Of a stretch of 64,000 nucleotides of DNA, positions 47,701-61,300 are shown in pieces (positions within the stretch are counted from its first letter, which is position 1; each line of letters begins with the position of its first letter). The DNA lies in contig JAOVVO010000029.1 in NCBI GenBank assembly GCA_028564675.1, forward strand, positions 1 to 64,000, in the 5' to 3' direction. The notes beneath the pieces were generated by a model that made no database searches, was not told where the DNA came from, and saw only the letters and a program-made list of their open reading frames with translations. A program made the translations under genes and the position numbers. The DNA comes from Onchocerca lupi (lineage: Eukaryota > Nematoda > Chromadorea > Rhabditida > Onchocercidae).

Positions 47701-48865
47701 TCAGCTCGTTTGATTTTGATTCTTATTTTCGTCTGATAATTTTAATCTGCGAAAGTGTGAATCATTTTTGTAACGGTGATTGTATATTTCATCTTTTCAA
47801 GCTATAGGTACTTGGAATAATGCCGCTTATGATATTTCACCCAATATTGTTTCAACTGTTAACACATCACAAGACAATAAGCAGTAAGCTTAAATTGTTT
47901 CATTTCGCTCTACTTGAATATATTTCGTTCTAAATTTAATGCATGCATATATCATTGGGTGAATTTATATTTCATCAATTGGGATTAAAAAAAAAGTCAA
48001 AGCTTGAATTTCAGGACTGTTTATGCTATAGCTTCGGCACCGCGCGTCGAACAGTCGACAGTTAGTATGCCACAAGGCTATCATCAATCAAAACGTTTAA
48101 CATCATCTTCAGCACGCGTTATTCCACCTGTCCTTCCACGAACTATGGTTGCTAGTACCAGCGCTCTTCAAGCAGATTCAGATTCGGTAATTTTTCATGG
48201 CCTTGTTTTAATTTGATTTTGGAAGGCAAATAAACTAAGAAATTGTAATGCTGAGAGGATATGTTCTTAATAGTCTTCATTTGAAAACATAAGTGTCTGT
48301 TTTTCTAGAAATATATAAGCTCAAACGGATATCGTACTATTCGTGCACCGATGCAGCGCTATAATGTACAACAGGAAAGTTCCGGAAACACACAGCAAAG
48401 AGCATTCAATACAAATAGACAAGTTGCTTATAACATCCAAGTATTTTTTTTTTTTTTTTTTTTGACATTTCCTATATTCTTGAAATTCTCTATGACGTCA
48501 AATAGTTTATTTAATTTTTATTAAATAATATCATTTTCTCTAGAACGAAAAATTTTTTGATAGAAATATCGGCCATCCTTTGTTGGTATTAATATACTTT
48601 GAGTTTGAGATGTTAAACTTTACAGAGTGTTTCAGTATTCCACTGTCTTTATTTAAAGGTTTTAAAAAGTTTTTTCCTACATAAAGTAGTCATTTTGTTG
48701 AATTCTATTCGCAAAATTTCTACTGTAATTTGCTGATTCTCAAATCACTTTATCTTAAATGAGGTTAATGTAATTTAGGATACTGGACAGGACCATATCA
48801 CGGAAGAACAGCAATATGAAGAAGTTTATGAAGAAGAAGAGGAAGAGAATTTAGGTTATGAATAA
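44729..48865 (+). CDS. dpl-1: E2F dimerization partner DP, ten exons
   Basis: This is a complete DP-family transcription factor of 487 residues, the obligate partner of E2F in cell-cycle and DREAM-complex control. The exons are 44729-44821, 45055-45342, 45677-45736, 46145-46366, 46721-46869, 47414-47592, 47802-47883, 48015-48186, 48309-48440 and 48779-48865 (1464 nt, all phases agree). The DNA-binding winged helix spans KGLRHFSTKVCEKV through NYNEVADELV and the DEF-box helix NIRRRVYDALNVLMAMNII. The leucine-heptad dimerization segment follows (QECRKLEEEKAKRQ, QLQELIIQLVAYKTLV), then the DP marked-box region (LPFIIVNTAKKT, EYLFNFDQPFEIHDDIEVL). The C-terminus ends in an acidic EEVYEEEEEEN tail, as in other DP proteins. 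Intron 2 has a GC donor (GAG|GCATGT), required by the E-V join in the conserved helix. Nuclear, repressor/activator with E2F and Rb-like proteins. Confidence 0.96.
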
Positions 48866-49001
48866 TTTAATGCTTTTAAGACATTGCAACAAGGTGTTTT
48901 TGAAATTATAGTTTTTATTCTGAAATTATTAATTGCAAGCTTTTCACGTAGACACTATGTTTTCCGAATACTAATGTTTTGAGCTATTTTTAGCTGAAAC
49001 A

Positions 49002-49120
49002 TGGGCAGAAATTTTGCAAGAGTTTAAAATTTCAGACAGAACGTGTGCAGAAATTTTACAGAAGTTTAAATTTTCGGACAGATTGTGGACAGAAATTTTG
49101 CAAGAGTTTAACTTGGACGG
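49002..49120. repeat. Three-copy tandem repeat of about 40 bp
   Basis: Three units share GCAGAAATTTT(G/A)CA(A/G)(A/G)AGTTTAA and (C/G)AGACAGA/GGACAGAT elements. The array sits about 140 bp after the dpl-1 stop codon and is therefore probably in its 3' UTR. Confidence 0.8.
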
Positions 49121-52100
49121 AACAATTTAATGTCTTTATGATGTCAGTTTTCAAGAGATTTGTATTCATTCAATAATCACATAGTTATTATTAGCCATCT
49201 CTATTGTATTGTGTTGGTAAAAGGGAATGGCATCTGAATTCCATTGTTTATCTCGGAAATTTTATGTAAAAATGATCTTTCTTTTCACTGAAAAAGCAGT
49301 CGAGTCTTTTTTTTTTGTTTTTCATTCATCAATATGTGTGGTTTATATAGCATGAAATCCTGAAGCACTTTTTTAAAATCTATTTTTTTATATTGTTAAC
49401 TGATTTGAAAGTCTGAGTCATTTTTTTTTCTCCAATTATTTGTTTGTGATTGTTTTATAGTCATTATTACTGCACATTTCATCATTTTCTGCAACGAAGT
49501 GGATGGAATCCATCTTGAATAAGGTGTGAAGGTACATTTTTCAAGAGAATTATTTCTACTCTGTCGCATATTTTTAGTATTATTCTTTTGATTTTTGCTA
49601 AAATTTCTGATGTTGTAGTTTGTGAATTGTTCTAATTTATGAAGTATACAAAAGTTTTTGAATTTCTAAATACTTTATTATCGTTTTAGCGATATAAAGT
49701 TTTTGGATTTTTGTTGCTTTTTGTTTTCTTTTCAAAGTACTAATTTGATATCATAGAATTATTTTATCTGAATTACTTGTAATTGCTAAATGAGTAGATT
49801 CAGCAGATACATTGATAATCGAATTCTCCAATAGAACTTCGTGGAGGCAAGTAAGTTTTCAATAAGGCAATGGTATGTAACGACTAATTTCCAAATTAAA
49901 TGTCGAGTCGAAAGTAGGATAGAAGCATTCTTTTAAGGAGGAGGATTTTACGCTGATTTTGTGTTGGAACATATCTATTTAGCATATGCAACAAAAATCA
50001 GTTGGTGGATTAAATATTAGGATTGTTATTAATGATATTTCTCGCAATTTAGTTAACATTTGTAATTTGACCCACTTAACTTTGAAATCTGTGCAGGTAA
50101 TAATAAACTTGAGTTTTAATATAAAAGTTATCGTGAATTTTTGAATAATCTAAATGGATAGGTTATGGATATATATGGAAGTGCAAGGTGTATTCGAATT
50201 CTCCAATATGTTTACAACCGAATCATCCAATACGTTTACGAGTTGATCGAAATTTTCAAGTGATATTGATTTTTTTTTTGAAACAAAAATTAACAGCAGG
50301 ATTGTTTGGAATGCCCAGTTATTGACGAGATAATCATGTAGTGAGTGATAATTATTACAATTGAAATAAAATTTGAACTTTCGATTTAATTGTTTGCATT
50401 TTTTTCTTTTACCGTAAATGTGAAACAAGTTTTAGTACTTCAGCAAGTTTGAATATTATAAATTATTTCAAGTACATCTATAGAATTTAGTGCAAATATT
50501 GTTGATGGACAAGTGCAATTTATTTTCAGAACAATTATGTTTAAAGTATATTTGAAGCTATCCTGCTATTCATATTGTGCATTGCTTGGATGTAACTGAA
50601 GAATGATTTTTAAATATTCAATTTTATTGATTTCAATTTAAAATCTCAAATTGTTTCCGAAAAACCATGTTCTGAAAGTATTTGCGTTTTTTTTTGGCGT
50701 CAGCTTCAGTTTTTTGCCATCAATCATTTATTAAAAATTCCACCACCTGGCCAGTAATTACATAATAGATAATATCATGTCTTGACTTGGAATCGGTAAT
50801 ACAAAATTTTTCTTCCAGTAACGAGCAGAAGCAAAGTTTCTTAAGTAATTAAGTTTCTCTTTGGGTTTTTTTTTCGTGAATTTATGAAATTCATTAATAA
50901 AAAAATTATCTAGCTTTCTTTTTTTGTGAATTTATGGATAGACAAAGCTGATGATTTCAAAGATAGGATTTTAATTAAAAAATAATGTGCTTGGTTTTAT
51001 CCACCTGTTCATTCCGATAGTAAATAATTTTGATAGATATTAAAAATCTAGTTTCCCAATTTGAAGCATTAGACAACGAAGAAATTTTGGAAAGCATCAA
51101 TAAGTTTGAAAAGCAATGATTTATATTCTGCCTGGAATTATTTTGTTGCTCTAGAAAAAATCAGTACTGAGGATTTCAAATATAATTTTTTTGAAAATCA
51201 TAACAACTTGTTCCAAACTCTCATGACACTTGACTAATTCTCTTATGAAATACTTATGTAACTTTCCCGAAATATTGTGAGAATTAATTTGGAATGCAAA
51301 AATACTTGAAATCGCTTTTGTGCTATTTGAATTCCAAGCTTAGAGAATTACCTATAAATGAGGTAAATATGCAGTATAAGTAAATGCAATGATTTCAAAA
51401 TTAAGACGAAAAAAAGTAAATATTTTGCTAATTGTCTTTTTTTATGAAATAATTATGTGATTTTCTTGAGATACTGCGACAAATTTATCGGAATATAAAT
51501 AATCTATTTTTAAATTATTCTACGAATACACCTTCTTGATGATCACATTTGATTTTACATCAAATTTCACTACTGGAATTGCAAAGGAAATATATTGCAA
51601 GATGAATGTCTTGCATGCATGCTGCATGTTATCAGGTATTATTATTGAATTAGTATGGCTTGTAATTTTAATACTGAATGAATTAAACGATGAAATTCCA
51701 AAATTGACGTAAAATAGGCATAAAATTGATTTTATCTTTCGATGATATCATAATGACGAATGGCAGAGTGACATTAAACGATTGGGAAATATTGTTGTTA
51801 TCATCGATCATTGTATAAAATGTCAAATATTGAATAAAACATTAAAAAAGTTTTCTTAAATAGTAAAAATCTTTTTTAAAATCTTATTTTACCATCATCA
51901 AATCAAATATAAAAGAAATTTATCAGTGAAACATGAAAAAAATAGTATAACAAAAAGAAGTTATTAAGGAAATATTTAAAAAAATAAAAAAAAAGAAGCT
52001 TATCAATGAAACAGTGGAAAAAAAGAAACTTATCAGAAACGAAACTTGTCAATAAAGGAAAGTAATTAATGAAAATGAAAGAAATGATAAGAAACTTGAG

Positions 52101-52513
52101 CAATGTCATTTCGATTACAATTAATAAATAACTTCTACTTTATGATATTTTGCAAAATGATAATTTATTATCAGAAAAATGAAATTTTAAATTAGAATCT
52201 GAAATATAATAAATGAAAAATTGAAGTAATGCATGAAAGATTTAAGAGTTATGTCAATTTTGTTCAATCGCTTTAATGCTATGACCAACTTTATCTGAAA
52301 TTTTACTTTGCAAAGTTTTTTTTAAAAGTTCTGATCAAAGTTGAACGACTTTATCTATCATTTTGGCTCTTTAGCCTTCGGCCAATATTCTTTTTACAAG
52401 ACTTTTGCTTGAATTTAAAGCCAAATAAATATGGCTAAATTAAATTAGAATCGATATATGACAGATATTTGATATATGTTAATTTTAAAGTGGAAATTAA
52501 AACGAAAAATTCG

Positions 52514-52592
52514 AGTTAATCAAGTCAACAGTTCGTATTCCAATTAATCAGGTCAACAGTTCATAGTCAAATTAATCAGGTCAATACTTCAT
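52514..52592. repeat. 28-bp tandem repeat, nearly three units
   Basis: Units begin at 52514, 52543 and 52571 with TTAATCA(A/G)GTCAA(C)AGTTC. No associated gene. Confidence 0.8.
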
Positions 52593-52977
52593 CGATATTA
52601 TTATTATGTTGTCAATAATACTTCAATTTGCATATTCTTCTATAAATGGTTTAACTCATGAAATTTTGCATTTCCATCAAGACTTCTCGGTTACTGCATT
52701 TTTTTTTGCAGTTAAGTTTTATTTGAATTGATTATTTTTTTATTCAATTAATGCAGATTTTTCGAAAACTATTAAAGTTTTGCACAATATTTGAAAAATC
52801 CGGCACAAAAATTCTCATAAAATTAATAAAATCAAAAAGAAAAAATTTTTTTCTTCAATTTTAAAATACAAAAATATGCATTTTATTTATTTTCGAATAA
52901 GAGATTTTTATTTACAGAGCTGTCTATGTTTGTATTATTTCTTTTATATCATACATTACAAAATGTGATCGAAATAT

Positions 52978-53010
<33 letters not shown>

Positions 53011-55734
53011 AAAAAGATGAAATTTTTCATTTTGCAGTAAATATAAAATGAAAACTCCTTATTGCTATTTTTTTTTTTTTTTGAAAAAATAATTTTATTT
53101 TCATGAATATAAACTTTTGATAGCGAAATTTTTTCTTTTTTTTTTTTAATCAGTCAGTTATTTTTTTACAAATAGTGATAAATGTGCTAACCATCAAGTT
53201 TTTATTTTCTTTCTGTACTAGCAAAATTTGAGCTATTGAAATTATTTAAATTTTAACAAATGCGTTTCATTAGAATCATCTAAATTTAATCAGTATTGTA
53301 ATAATTATAGTTTATCTTAATCAGTTTGAATATTACAATTCCAATTTTCAAAAATATTTCAATTTTAACTAATTTAGTCAAAGTTATTTCACTTTTAATT
53401 GAAAATGGATATAAAATAGATAACCAAAAATTATTTCAGTTTTAATTAAAAATATGTTTTTTTTTCAATTTTAATTTAAATTAGACATTCCTATTTTTAT
53501 CGTAATTTTAATCATTTCCAAATGATCATAAATGTTATGGTAATGAATTTAAATTTTAATAAAATTTAAAATTTTTCAATTTTGACATTTAATTTCATTC
53601 TTGAATAAAGCAAAATTGTCAAATGCCATTTGTACATTTGTGTATTTATCCTAAAACTTTGTGCTATAAATAAATATAAATTCTATTGAACTTATTGTCA
53701 TCTTTGGATTTTGATAAAAAGTTGGAATAAAATTTGTAATATGAATAAATCTAACTTCCATTTAACCTAAAAATGTCGAAAACATTGGTGGTGACAAATG
53801 TTCTGAACTTGCTGTCACATAAGAAACCTCAGTGCTCCCTCCTTTTGCAGATTCAATAGAAAAATGATGAAAAATGAGAATATTTTTTTGAATTTTTTTC
53901 TTAAATTATATCATTTTCTCGTCTTTTTATCCATCATTGAAAGGCTGGAAAGATTTTAAAACTCATTAAGATACCATGGTTACTGCTGATGTCAACTCAA
54001 TGTTGTCCTAGAGCTTCAACTAATTGTTGTCCTAGAGCCTATCTTTGGCTTATTCTTGGCTTTTTTTCTTCCAATTATTTATACATGATAAGTTAAAACT
54101 ATCAGTTATATTTGTATATTGCCAAATTAAAATGCTTTCAATTGAACAAAAATATCGAAAAAAAAAAAATACAAAATGTAAAAAATCATTGATTTTTTTT
54201 TCAACTTAATGTTTAAAACTTTGATTTCTGAAACTTTCTCATTACATCGATAATAGATTCATAACGCATTGATAAGATCAATATAATACGAATTTCGGCT
54301 TATCCAAAATGATTTTTGATCTTATCGCTTTTTCTTATCACAATTTGCTATTTGCATTTTTATTGAAATTTTATTACCTTTCATTTAACTTTCTTAAGCT
54401 CTTTAGCCTTCGTTAAATAATCATGCTTTGATTTTTTTCTAAAAATAAAAATTTTTCTCATATTTCAATTTTTCAATTTAATTAAGATTTTCGTCTGTAA
54501 TTAATCGATAAAAATCAGAATAATATATTGATAATGGATTAAATATATCATAAAATAAGCATATCGATGAATTTCATCTTTAAAAAGGACCAAATTTTTT
54601 AAAAAAAGGTAGATGAATTGCTTGAAATTTCAATTTTCGGAACATTATTGAAATTTTTGATCACAATTCAATAAACATAAATCGTAATCTCATGATATCG
54701 AATAATTGATTATTTCATATTCCTATTTTATGCTCTATTAATTCTTTTGTATTTCATTATATATTTTGTTCAATTTTAAATTATATTTTATTGAAAAAGT
54801 TAGATTAATTTAAAGCTTATGGCATTCTTTTGCAAAAAGAAAATTTCTTTTCCAATTAAAATTTATTACTTCAAATAAATGAAATAGCAGCGAATTAAGC
54901 ATAAATTATAGCAATTACGATCTAAAAATATATCGTTCGTTATTTATTACTGTTTCAACATTTTTCAAAGATGTAAAAATAGCAAATTGTTGGAACCAAT
55001 TTTAAATTTGTAAAATTTTGGAAATTTTTGAAAAAGCTTTTAAGACTGTCAAGTTTTAAAAGAGTAAAGTCCAAAAAAAATCTGCAAAGTTTTAAAGTTT
55101 ATAAAAAAAAAGCTTTTAAATTAATTTTAATTTTAAATTTTCAAAATTTAAAAAAAAAATCGTAAAATATAAAATTCATATAATACCGGGACAGAAATTT
55201 GCAAAAAAAGAAGTAGCTTATTAAACATTTTAATAAGATTTGCAAAAAATTTAAAATTTTTAAAATTTGTTGATTAGATAGCTAATCACTAGCTTAGCGA
55301 TTCATTACTAATCTATTTATTTCTGATGTGATAATAATTTTGGGAGAATAAAAGAAAGAGCGAGAAAGAGAGGGAGAGAAAAAAGAAATAGAGAGATAAA
55401 TTGATAAATAGTTTAATTTCAATGTGACAAAAATTTCTAAAATATTATTTTAAGAAAAAAAAGTTCCCCACCAAAAAAAAAAAGCATCATTTTACATATT
55501 TTATGCCAAGTCATTGTTAAAAATTTCAACATATTTGTGAAAAAAATTTTTTTTTAATTTTTAGAAAAAAATTTTTGAAATTATTTTGACTAAAAATGAA
55601 TCGATTTTCAAGAAAATGGGATGAATGAATCATCATCATAAATGGAAAAGTACAACAACAGTAGGCGTGAAAAAACGAATGAAACTTTTTGTGTCAAAAA
55701 GGTTTTAAAGATTTTTCTAAAGATCTGGCTGGAA

Positions 55735-55972
55735 TGAGTCATCAGTTCTGATTGAAATGACTCAACAAGTTGCGAAGTTTTTTAAAACTTTATGAAAAAA
55801 TCGGAAATGAAAGAAATGGGCGGTATTTGCCTCTTTCATATTTCATTTTTCATCCAATTATCGAATCATGCATTCGTTGAAAGCTGTATATAAACGTGGA
55901 AGAAAAGTGAAAAGCGTAAGAGCGTCAAATTTCGTTAAATTCCAAAGTATTACGTGTACTACGTCTGCTAAA
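55735..55972 (+). promoter_or_regulatory. Candidate sHSP promoter and 5' UTR exon
   Basis: TGAGTCA at 55735-55741 and TGACTCA at 55758-55764 are two AP-1/bZIP-type sites 16 bp apart. They lie about 125 bp upstream of a TATATAAA box at 55887-55894. A donor-like CTAAA|GTAAGC at 55973 could end a non-coding first exon that joins the acceptor TTTTTTGCAG at 58376, 3 nt before the small heat-shock protein ATG. No clean triple nGAAn heat-shock element was seen. The link to the gene 2.4 kb downstream is inference. Confidence 0.35.
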
Positions 55973-58379
55973 GTAAGCGGCAATCTTATAAGTTCATCCG
56001 CCCATAAATTACTTTTCTTATTTATGAGATTAGATTAGAATATATGTCAGGGAAAAGCCTCGGAATTTTCTTATTTCGACTTGGCTGCTTATTGATTGAG
56101 CCGGCACTTCTACTTCAGTCTTGGCTACTGTAAATGTCCTAGCTAAGCTATTATAATGCTAAAAAAAAGCGCAGCCAATGTTAAATGAGCCTAATACATC
56201 AAGCTACATCATTCTTCAACAATTTCGTTGATATTTCACGTTTGACGTTTGCCGTTTTATATTTTACGTATATCTCTATTTTGAGCCGTTTTACGTACAT
56301 ACGTATATTTTTTAACGTTTTTTATGCCTCAAAATGCTTTAGACAGTTGTTTGGAATAAAAAATTGGTCTGTGATTTTGTTACTTTTCCCTTCATTCTTT
56401 TAATTAATTTTATTTTCCTTTATAAAATTCGTCTTTTTGTCCAATTTTTAAAAAATTTTTGATTTTTTTTCAATTTGAAGGGATGAGTTTTGAATATTTT
56501 GAAAACGGTGATAATGATTGATACCCGTGATAATCTCATTATCATTTTTTATTCACCCTCTATTTTCCCATTAATATGTTTAAATTAATTTAATCTGGTG
56601 ATGAGAACGGTGAATTAGGTATTTTATTTGTTAACTCCTTGATATCTTTCTTTTGATTAACATAAAATTATTGCAAAACTAGATAATTCCAAGTTTTTCC
56701 AAGATTACATCTCGTCAAACAAGTTTTTTTTCCTCGGAAATTTTTCGCATCCAAATATTCGTTATGTCTTCCAGATCCTTTCTAAATTCACGAGTTTTTA
56801 ATTTCGATCATAAAAATCATAATATGATTTTGGTAGTTTGATTCATAAAAATTGATTTAATGATGAAGAATCCTGATGATATCAAAAAAATTCATTGAAT
56901 TATTTGCGATAAAATTTCTCAGGAATCGCAATGAACTTAATGAGTAGAATAATTATTCCAGACTAGATTAGCTAGATTAATTACTTCAAATATAATACAA
57001 AAGTGGAAATTTTAATCTTTTTTTTTTGCTTAATGCTGCAATTTTTCTTGAAGAAAGGGAAAGATTAATTTTTCAATTTTAAAATTCTGATCTCTACGAT
57101 AGTTTTTAAATCAAATTGTTCAACTTCAAAAATCATTTTACTGTGAGTAACTAAAGTAGTGTAAATAACTTTTAAGATAAGTTTTGTTGCTTTTCATTGG
57201 ATTTTTAATCCTTTAGAACTTCTTAATATTAATATAGTTATAAATTTAATTTTTCTTTTTCTTTTTTAAGAAGAGAATTTCATAAATTTATTGATTTTAG
57301 TATAAAACAATCGATAATAGCATATTTATTGATATCAATATATTTAAGTCCTCTCAAATGACTTAACTATCAAAATGGTTAGGTTGAAAGAAGATTAAAT
57401 TTAAAATTTAAATTTTAAAGGTACAAAAGAGTATCAGCGAATTCTTTCATCAAGAGGATATTTAATCGGTCATGACCTGTATCTTCTGAAATTCCCTTCA
57501 AATGTGATAAAAATTTACAAATGGTAGTTTTTTTTCAGTCGCATAGAATTTTATTCCAAAAAAAAAAAAAACCAAAATTGGCGAGTAAACAGTAAATAAT
57601 TCTAATTCATTGTTTTTTTTTCGGTAATTTGAAAGTCATGGGTTATAATTACTTTTCAAATTCCATTCTCTAAATTAATGAATAACAAATTTATCAGATC
57701 TAATCTTTGGTCTTTTGATTATTTAATCATATGAAAAGTCAACGAAAACAATTGATATTTGGAATTTACTTTCAAAGACTTGTTTTCATTTCAAAATATC
57801 TTCAATGTACCTTGCTTGCACTAACTTTTATATGTGACAAATCACGCGGATTTAATCAATTTATTCAGAAGACTTAGTAGAAATGAGAGAAGGAAGAGGG
57901 AAAAACAGAAAATGAAGAAGTTGAAATTGTGTCAACAAGTCGAATGATAGTTAGGATTTCAATAATTTCCGATAATTCGATAAAATTTGCAAAATTATTT
58001 TAATTCTTAAGAAAATTCTAATCGTTTTCGCTGTCTTTCCCATAACTTCATTTCATTTTATGATTAATTAAAAGTTGTCATTGCTTCATTAATTAAAGTT
58101 TATTTCTTATATTTCTTGCTTTTTTTTTGCCACTACTTGGTGACATTTACTTGTCACACTACTGTGATCATACTATCAACGAATGAAATTAAGTCAGAAA
58201 TAATTATCAATCTAGCAAATTCAACATTTTTCCAGAAATTTCCAAAAAACAGAAACTGATCAATCTTAAATAACGATAAAGATAAATTTTTCGCATTTCT
58301 AAGCCGTTACGTTTTTACATGTTTGCTATTGTATCAGGTTGCTAATTACCAATAATTTTTCATTAATTTTTTGCAGAAA

Positions 58380-61300
58380 ATGACGCTTCTGGAAAATAAA
58401 TTACGTGATGATCGTGTAAGATACCGTTCTCGAGATTCATTCTGGGATAGCGATCGTTGGTATCGAGACTGGGATGATTGGCCAGTGGATTGGCCAAGAC
58501 CTGGTGAATTCGTACGTCGCGTAAGTTTTTTGCTTTTCGCACAAATTAAACAAACAGGATTGGAAGTTATAACTCGAATGATGCAAAAGTTTTGATCACG
58601 CTTACCTTTCTCGTATATTATTTTGACATACGTTATTTTAATTTTTACGCACCTTATTTTGTGAATTTGTTTACTATGTTGAACAGTTATCAAAAAAGTA
58701 AACAACTTAATTTTATGTTGATTTCGTGAAAAACAAGAAAAAGAGAAATAGGGAATGGAAGATTTGTTTACTCGTTGAATCAATATTAAATAAGTAAACA
58801 ATTTACTGAATCATTTCGTCAGAAATAAATTGTAAACAAGTGGACAACTAGATAATTGACATCTTTTTCATCTTGATAATTTTTAAAATTTGAAATAATT
58901 GGAGCATTGTTTGCTAAATTACGAAAATATTCCAAAAATTTATTTCTTTGAATCATTTTTTCATTTAAAAAAATTTTCCAAAAATATTTAGCCTTGTAAT
59001 TTGTCGTCGTAAATTTTGAAAATCTTTTTTCGCAAAATTCTTATTTAATTCTCATATTTGTTTGTTTATTTCTTCTACAGTACTGATTAATTCAAATGAT
59101 TAATTTTCGTTCGTCCCTTCAAGCGAAAAAAAAAAAAATTCATTGCGAAAAAATTTATAAATAACAATTTTCCATTTCATAAATAACATTTGCATTTCAT
59201 TTTTCTTAAATAACATTCCCATTTCATAGATTGAAAATATCAAACTTTGTTGTGCGCTTTTTGATTCTATCATTGTTTTTGTTTTATTCTTTCCTTCTGA
59301 TACTTTTAATTTACCAATGATTCATTCGATCATTCATTCATTCAACCTCCCAGTTTTTCACATTTTCGAGAATTTCGTCTCGTCGAGAATGCGACGTAAA
59401 AATATCAAATGAAATGATGCGAAAAAAGTTAGAAATTTTTTTTTTTTGTACAATTTCAAAACATTTATTACAGTTTCTTCTCGTTTTTTTATTTTTATGG
59501 CATTTAGTCTGTAAACAAATTTTATAAAATTTACTCGACATAAATTTAATCTTTTTTTTTTTTTTTTTTTGAAAGATGAAATTTCGGAAAATAAAATATC
59601 ATACTGTTTATACTCATCACTATATCATTATCATTTATATTTACGATGAAAAAAAAAAAGGAAAAGTCAGTAAAAAAATAGGACGAGTGACAATATTTCT
59701 ATTCCATCAAAATTGAATCAATAAAATTTCGCATGAATGAAACAAAGTAATTTGTTAGAAAAGTTTTTAACGAAAGAAGAGAAATTCACAATAAAAAAAG
59801 AGACTAACTCTAATTTACAAATTAAAAGACATTTTGGGAAAAATTGTCGAAATCATGAAATGATGTAGAAATTTAATTAATTTGATTTAATAAACAATAA
59901 AAGATGAAAAGATTTTCCCATTATTACTAAATTATCTTCCTTTTTTTTTTTTTTTTTTTTTTTTGATTATATTATTACTGAATTATTTTCTGGAAATTTT
60001 TGAAGATTGAAAATAATATAATGAAGATGCAATATTTCATTTAAAAAATTTTAAACCAAATTAATATATCATACTTCATTCATTTTAAGAAATGACCTCC
60101 AAAAAAAAATAAACGCGCCATCTAATATGTCCGCGAAAAATGAGCACTTTTTCTAATGTACAATTTTTTTAGATATTTTTAATGATTTGAAAAATCTTTT
60201 TGTTCGAAATAACTTTAATTAATTAAATAATAAAGTAATATATAAATATATATATATAGATAATTTTTGAATGATCGAAAATTAAACTTATCACAAAATG
60301 AAGCCATTCTATCACAAAGATCAAATTGCTCTATCTCATGACAAGTTTAATTTTCGAGCTTTTTCTTCTTTCTGTTCTCTTCTTTTCTGGTCTCTCTTCC
60401 AAATTATTTCGCGGCCACTTCACCTCTAGAATTGAAATGATTCTTTACAATCATTTTAGGAAATTTTGTTGAAACCTTTTTAATTATTTTTTCATTCTCC
60501 CAAGTTCGATTTTATAAGATTCGATATTTTAGAAAATTTGTTTAAATCTTTTTATTCGACAAAAATTACCATTCATTACTAGTTTACTCCTTTTTCAATC
60601 ATTTTTTCCCTTTCTAAAGTTCGATTTTATAAAATTTATAAAAATCGATAGTACTCTCTTTTATATTGATGTAAATGTAAAATTAGTCGTTGTTGAAAAT
60701 TGATATAATCCCTTTTTTGATTAAATATTCGTAGAGATAAGTGCTTTCTCTCTCTCTCTCTCTTTCTCTCTCTCTCCTCTCTTCCCTCTTTTTCTCTCTT
60801 TGAAGAGAAGTTTCAAAAATCTCAAAATTGCAATTATGTTTTTGGTTTTTGTATTTGTATATGTATGTGTATGCATATATGTGTACTTGAAAAGTTTGGA
60901 AAAAACAAGCGTTTCATCTGTATTGGAATATTATATTTTATAATTATCGTAGGACAAGAAATAGACATGATGATGATAATAATGATGATTATGATGATGA
61001 TGATGATGATGATGGCAGTGACAGTGATGACAATGATGATGACGGAAATTGGTTGAGGATCGTTTGGTTTAAATTGACGAGGAATATATTTCGAACTCTT
61101 TTGAAAATTTACAATCATGCCTCTTTCATTCCTTCCCTCCATCTACCTCTAATCTTTCCATAAATTTCTTTTCACCTCAATTTCAATTCATCCCTTTTTG
61201 AAAGATATTTCATTAACATATTTTATATATTTATTGTTATTTGATAATTTTATTTTAACCTAATTCCAATTTTTCATAAATGATTTTCGAATAATTAATT

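Larger units (their letters stand above)
48866..55734. other. Seven-kilobase gene-free spacer
   Basis: No gene could be supported on either strand. The DNA is extremely AT-rich with long homopolymers, notably a 28-A run near 52980 and T runs near 53070 and 53140. Reading frames of 60-90 codons are composition artefacts rich in Phe, Asn and Lys. Two tandem repeats (49002 and 52514) are listed separately. Confidence 0.45.

Noticed and set aside
58346..58801. Minus-strand frame of 151 codons
   Set aside because: It is antisense to sHSP exon 1 and its intron; the sense exon carries conserved sHSP sequence.
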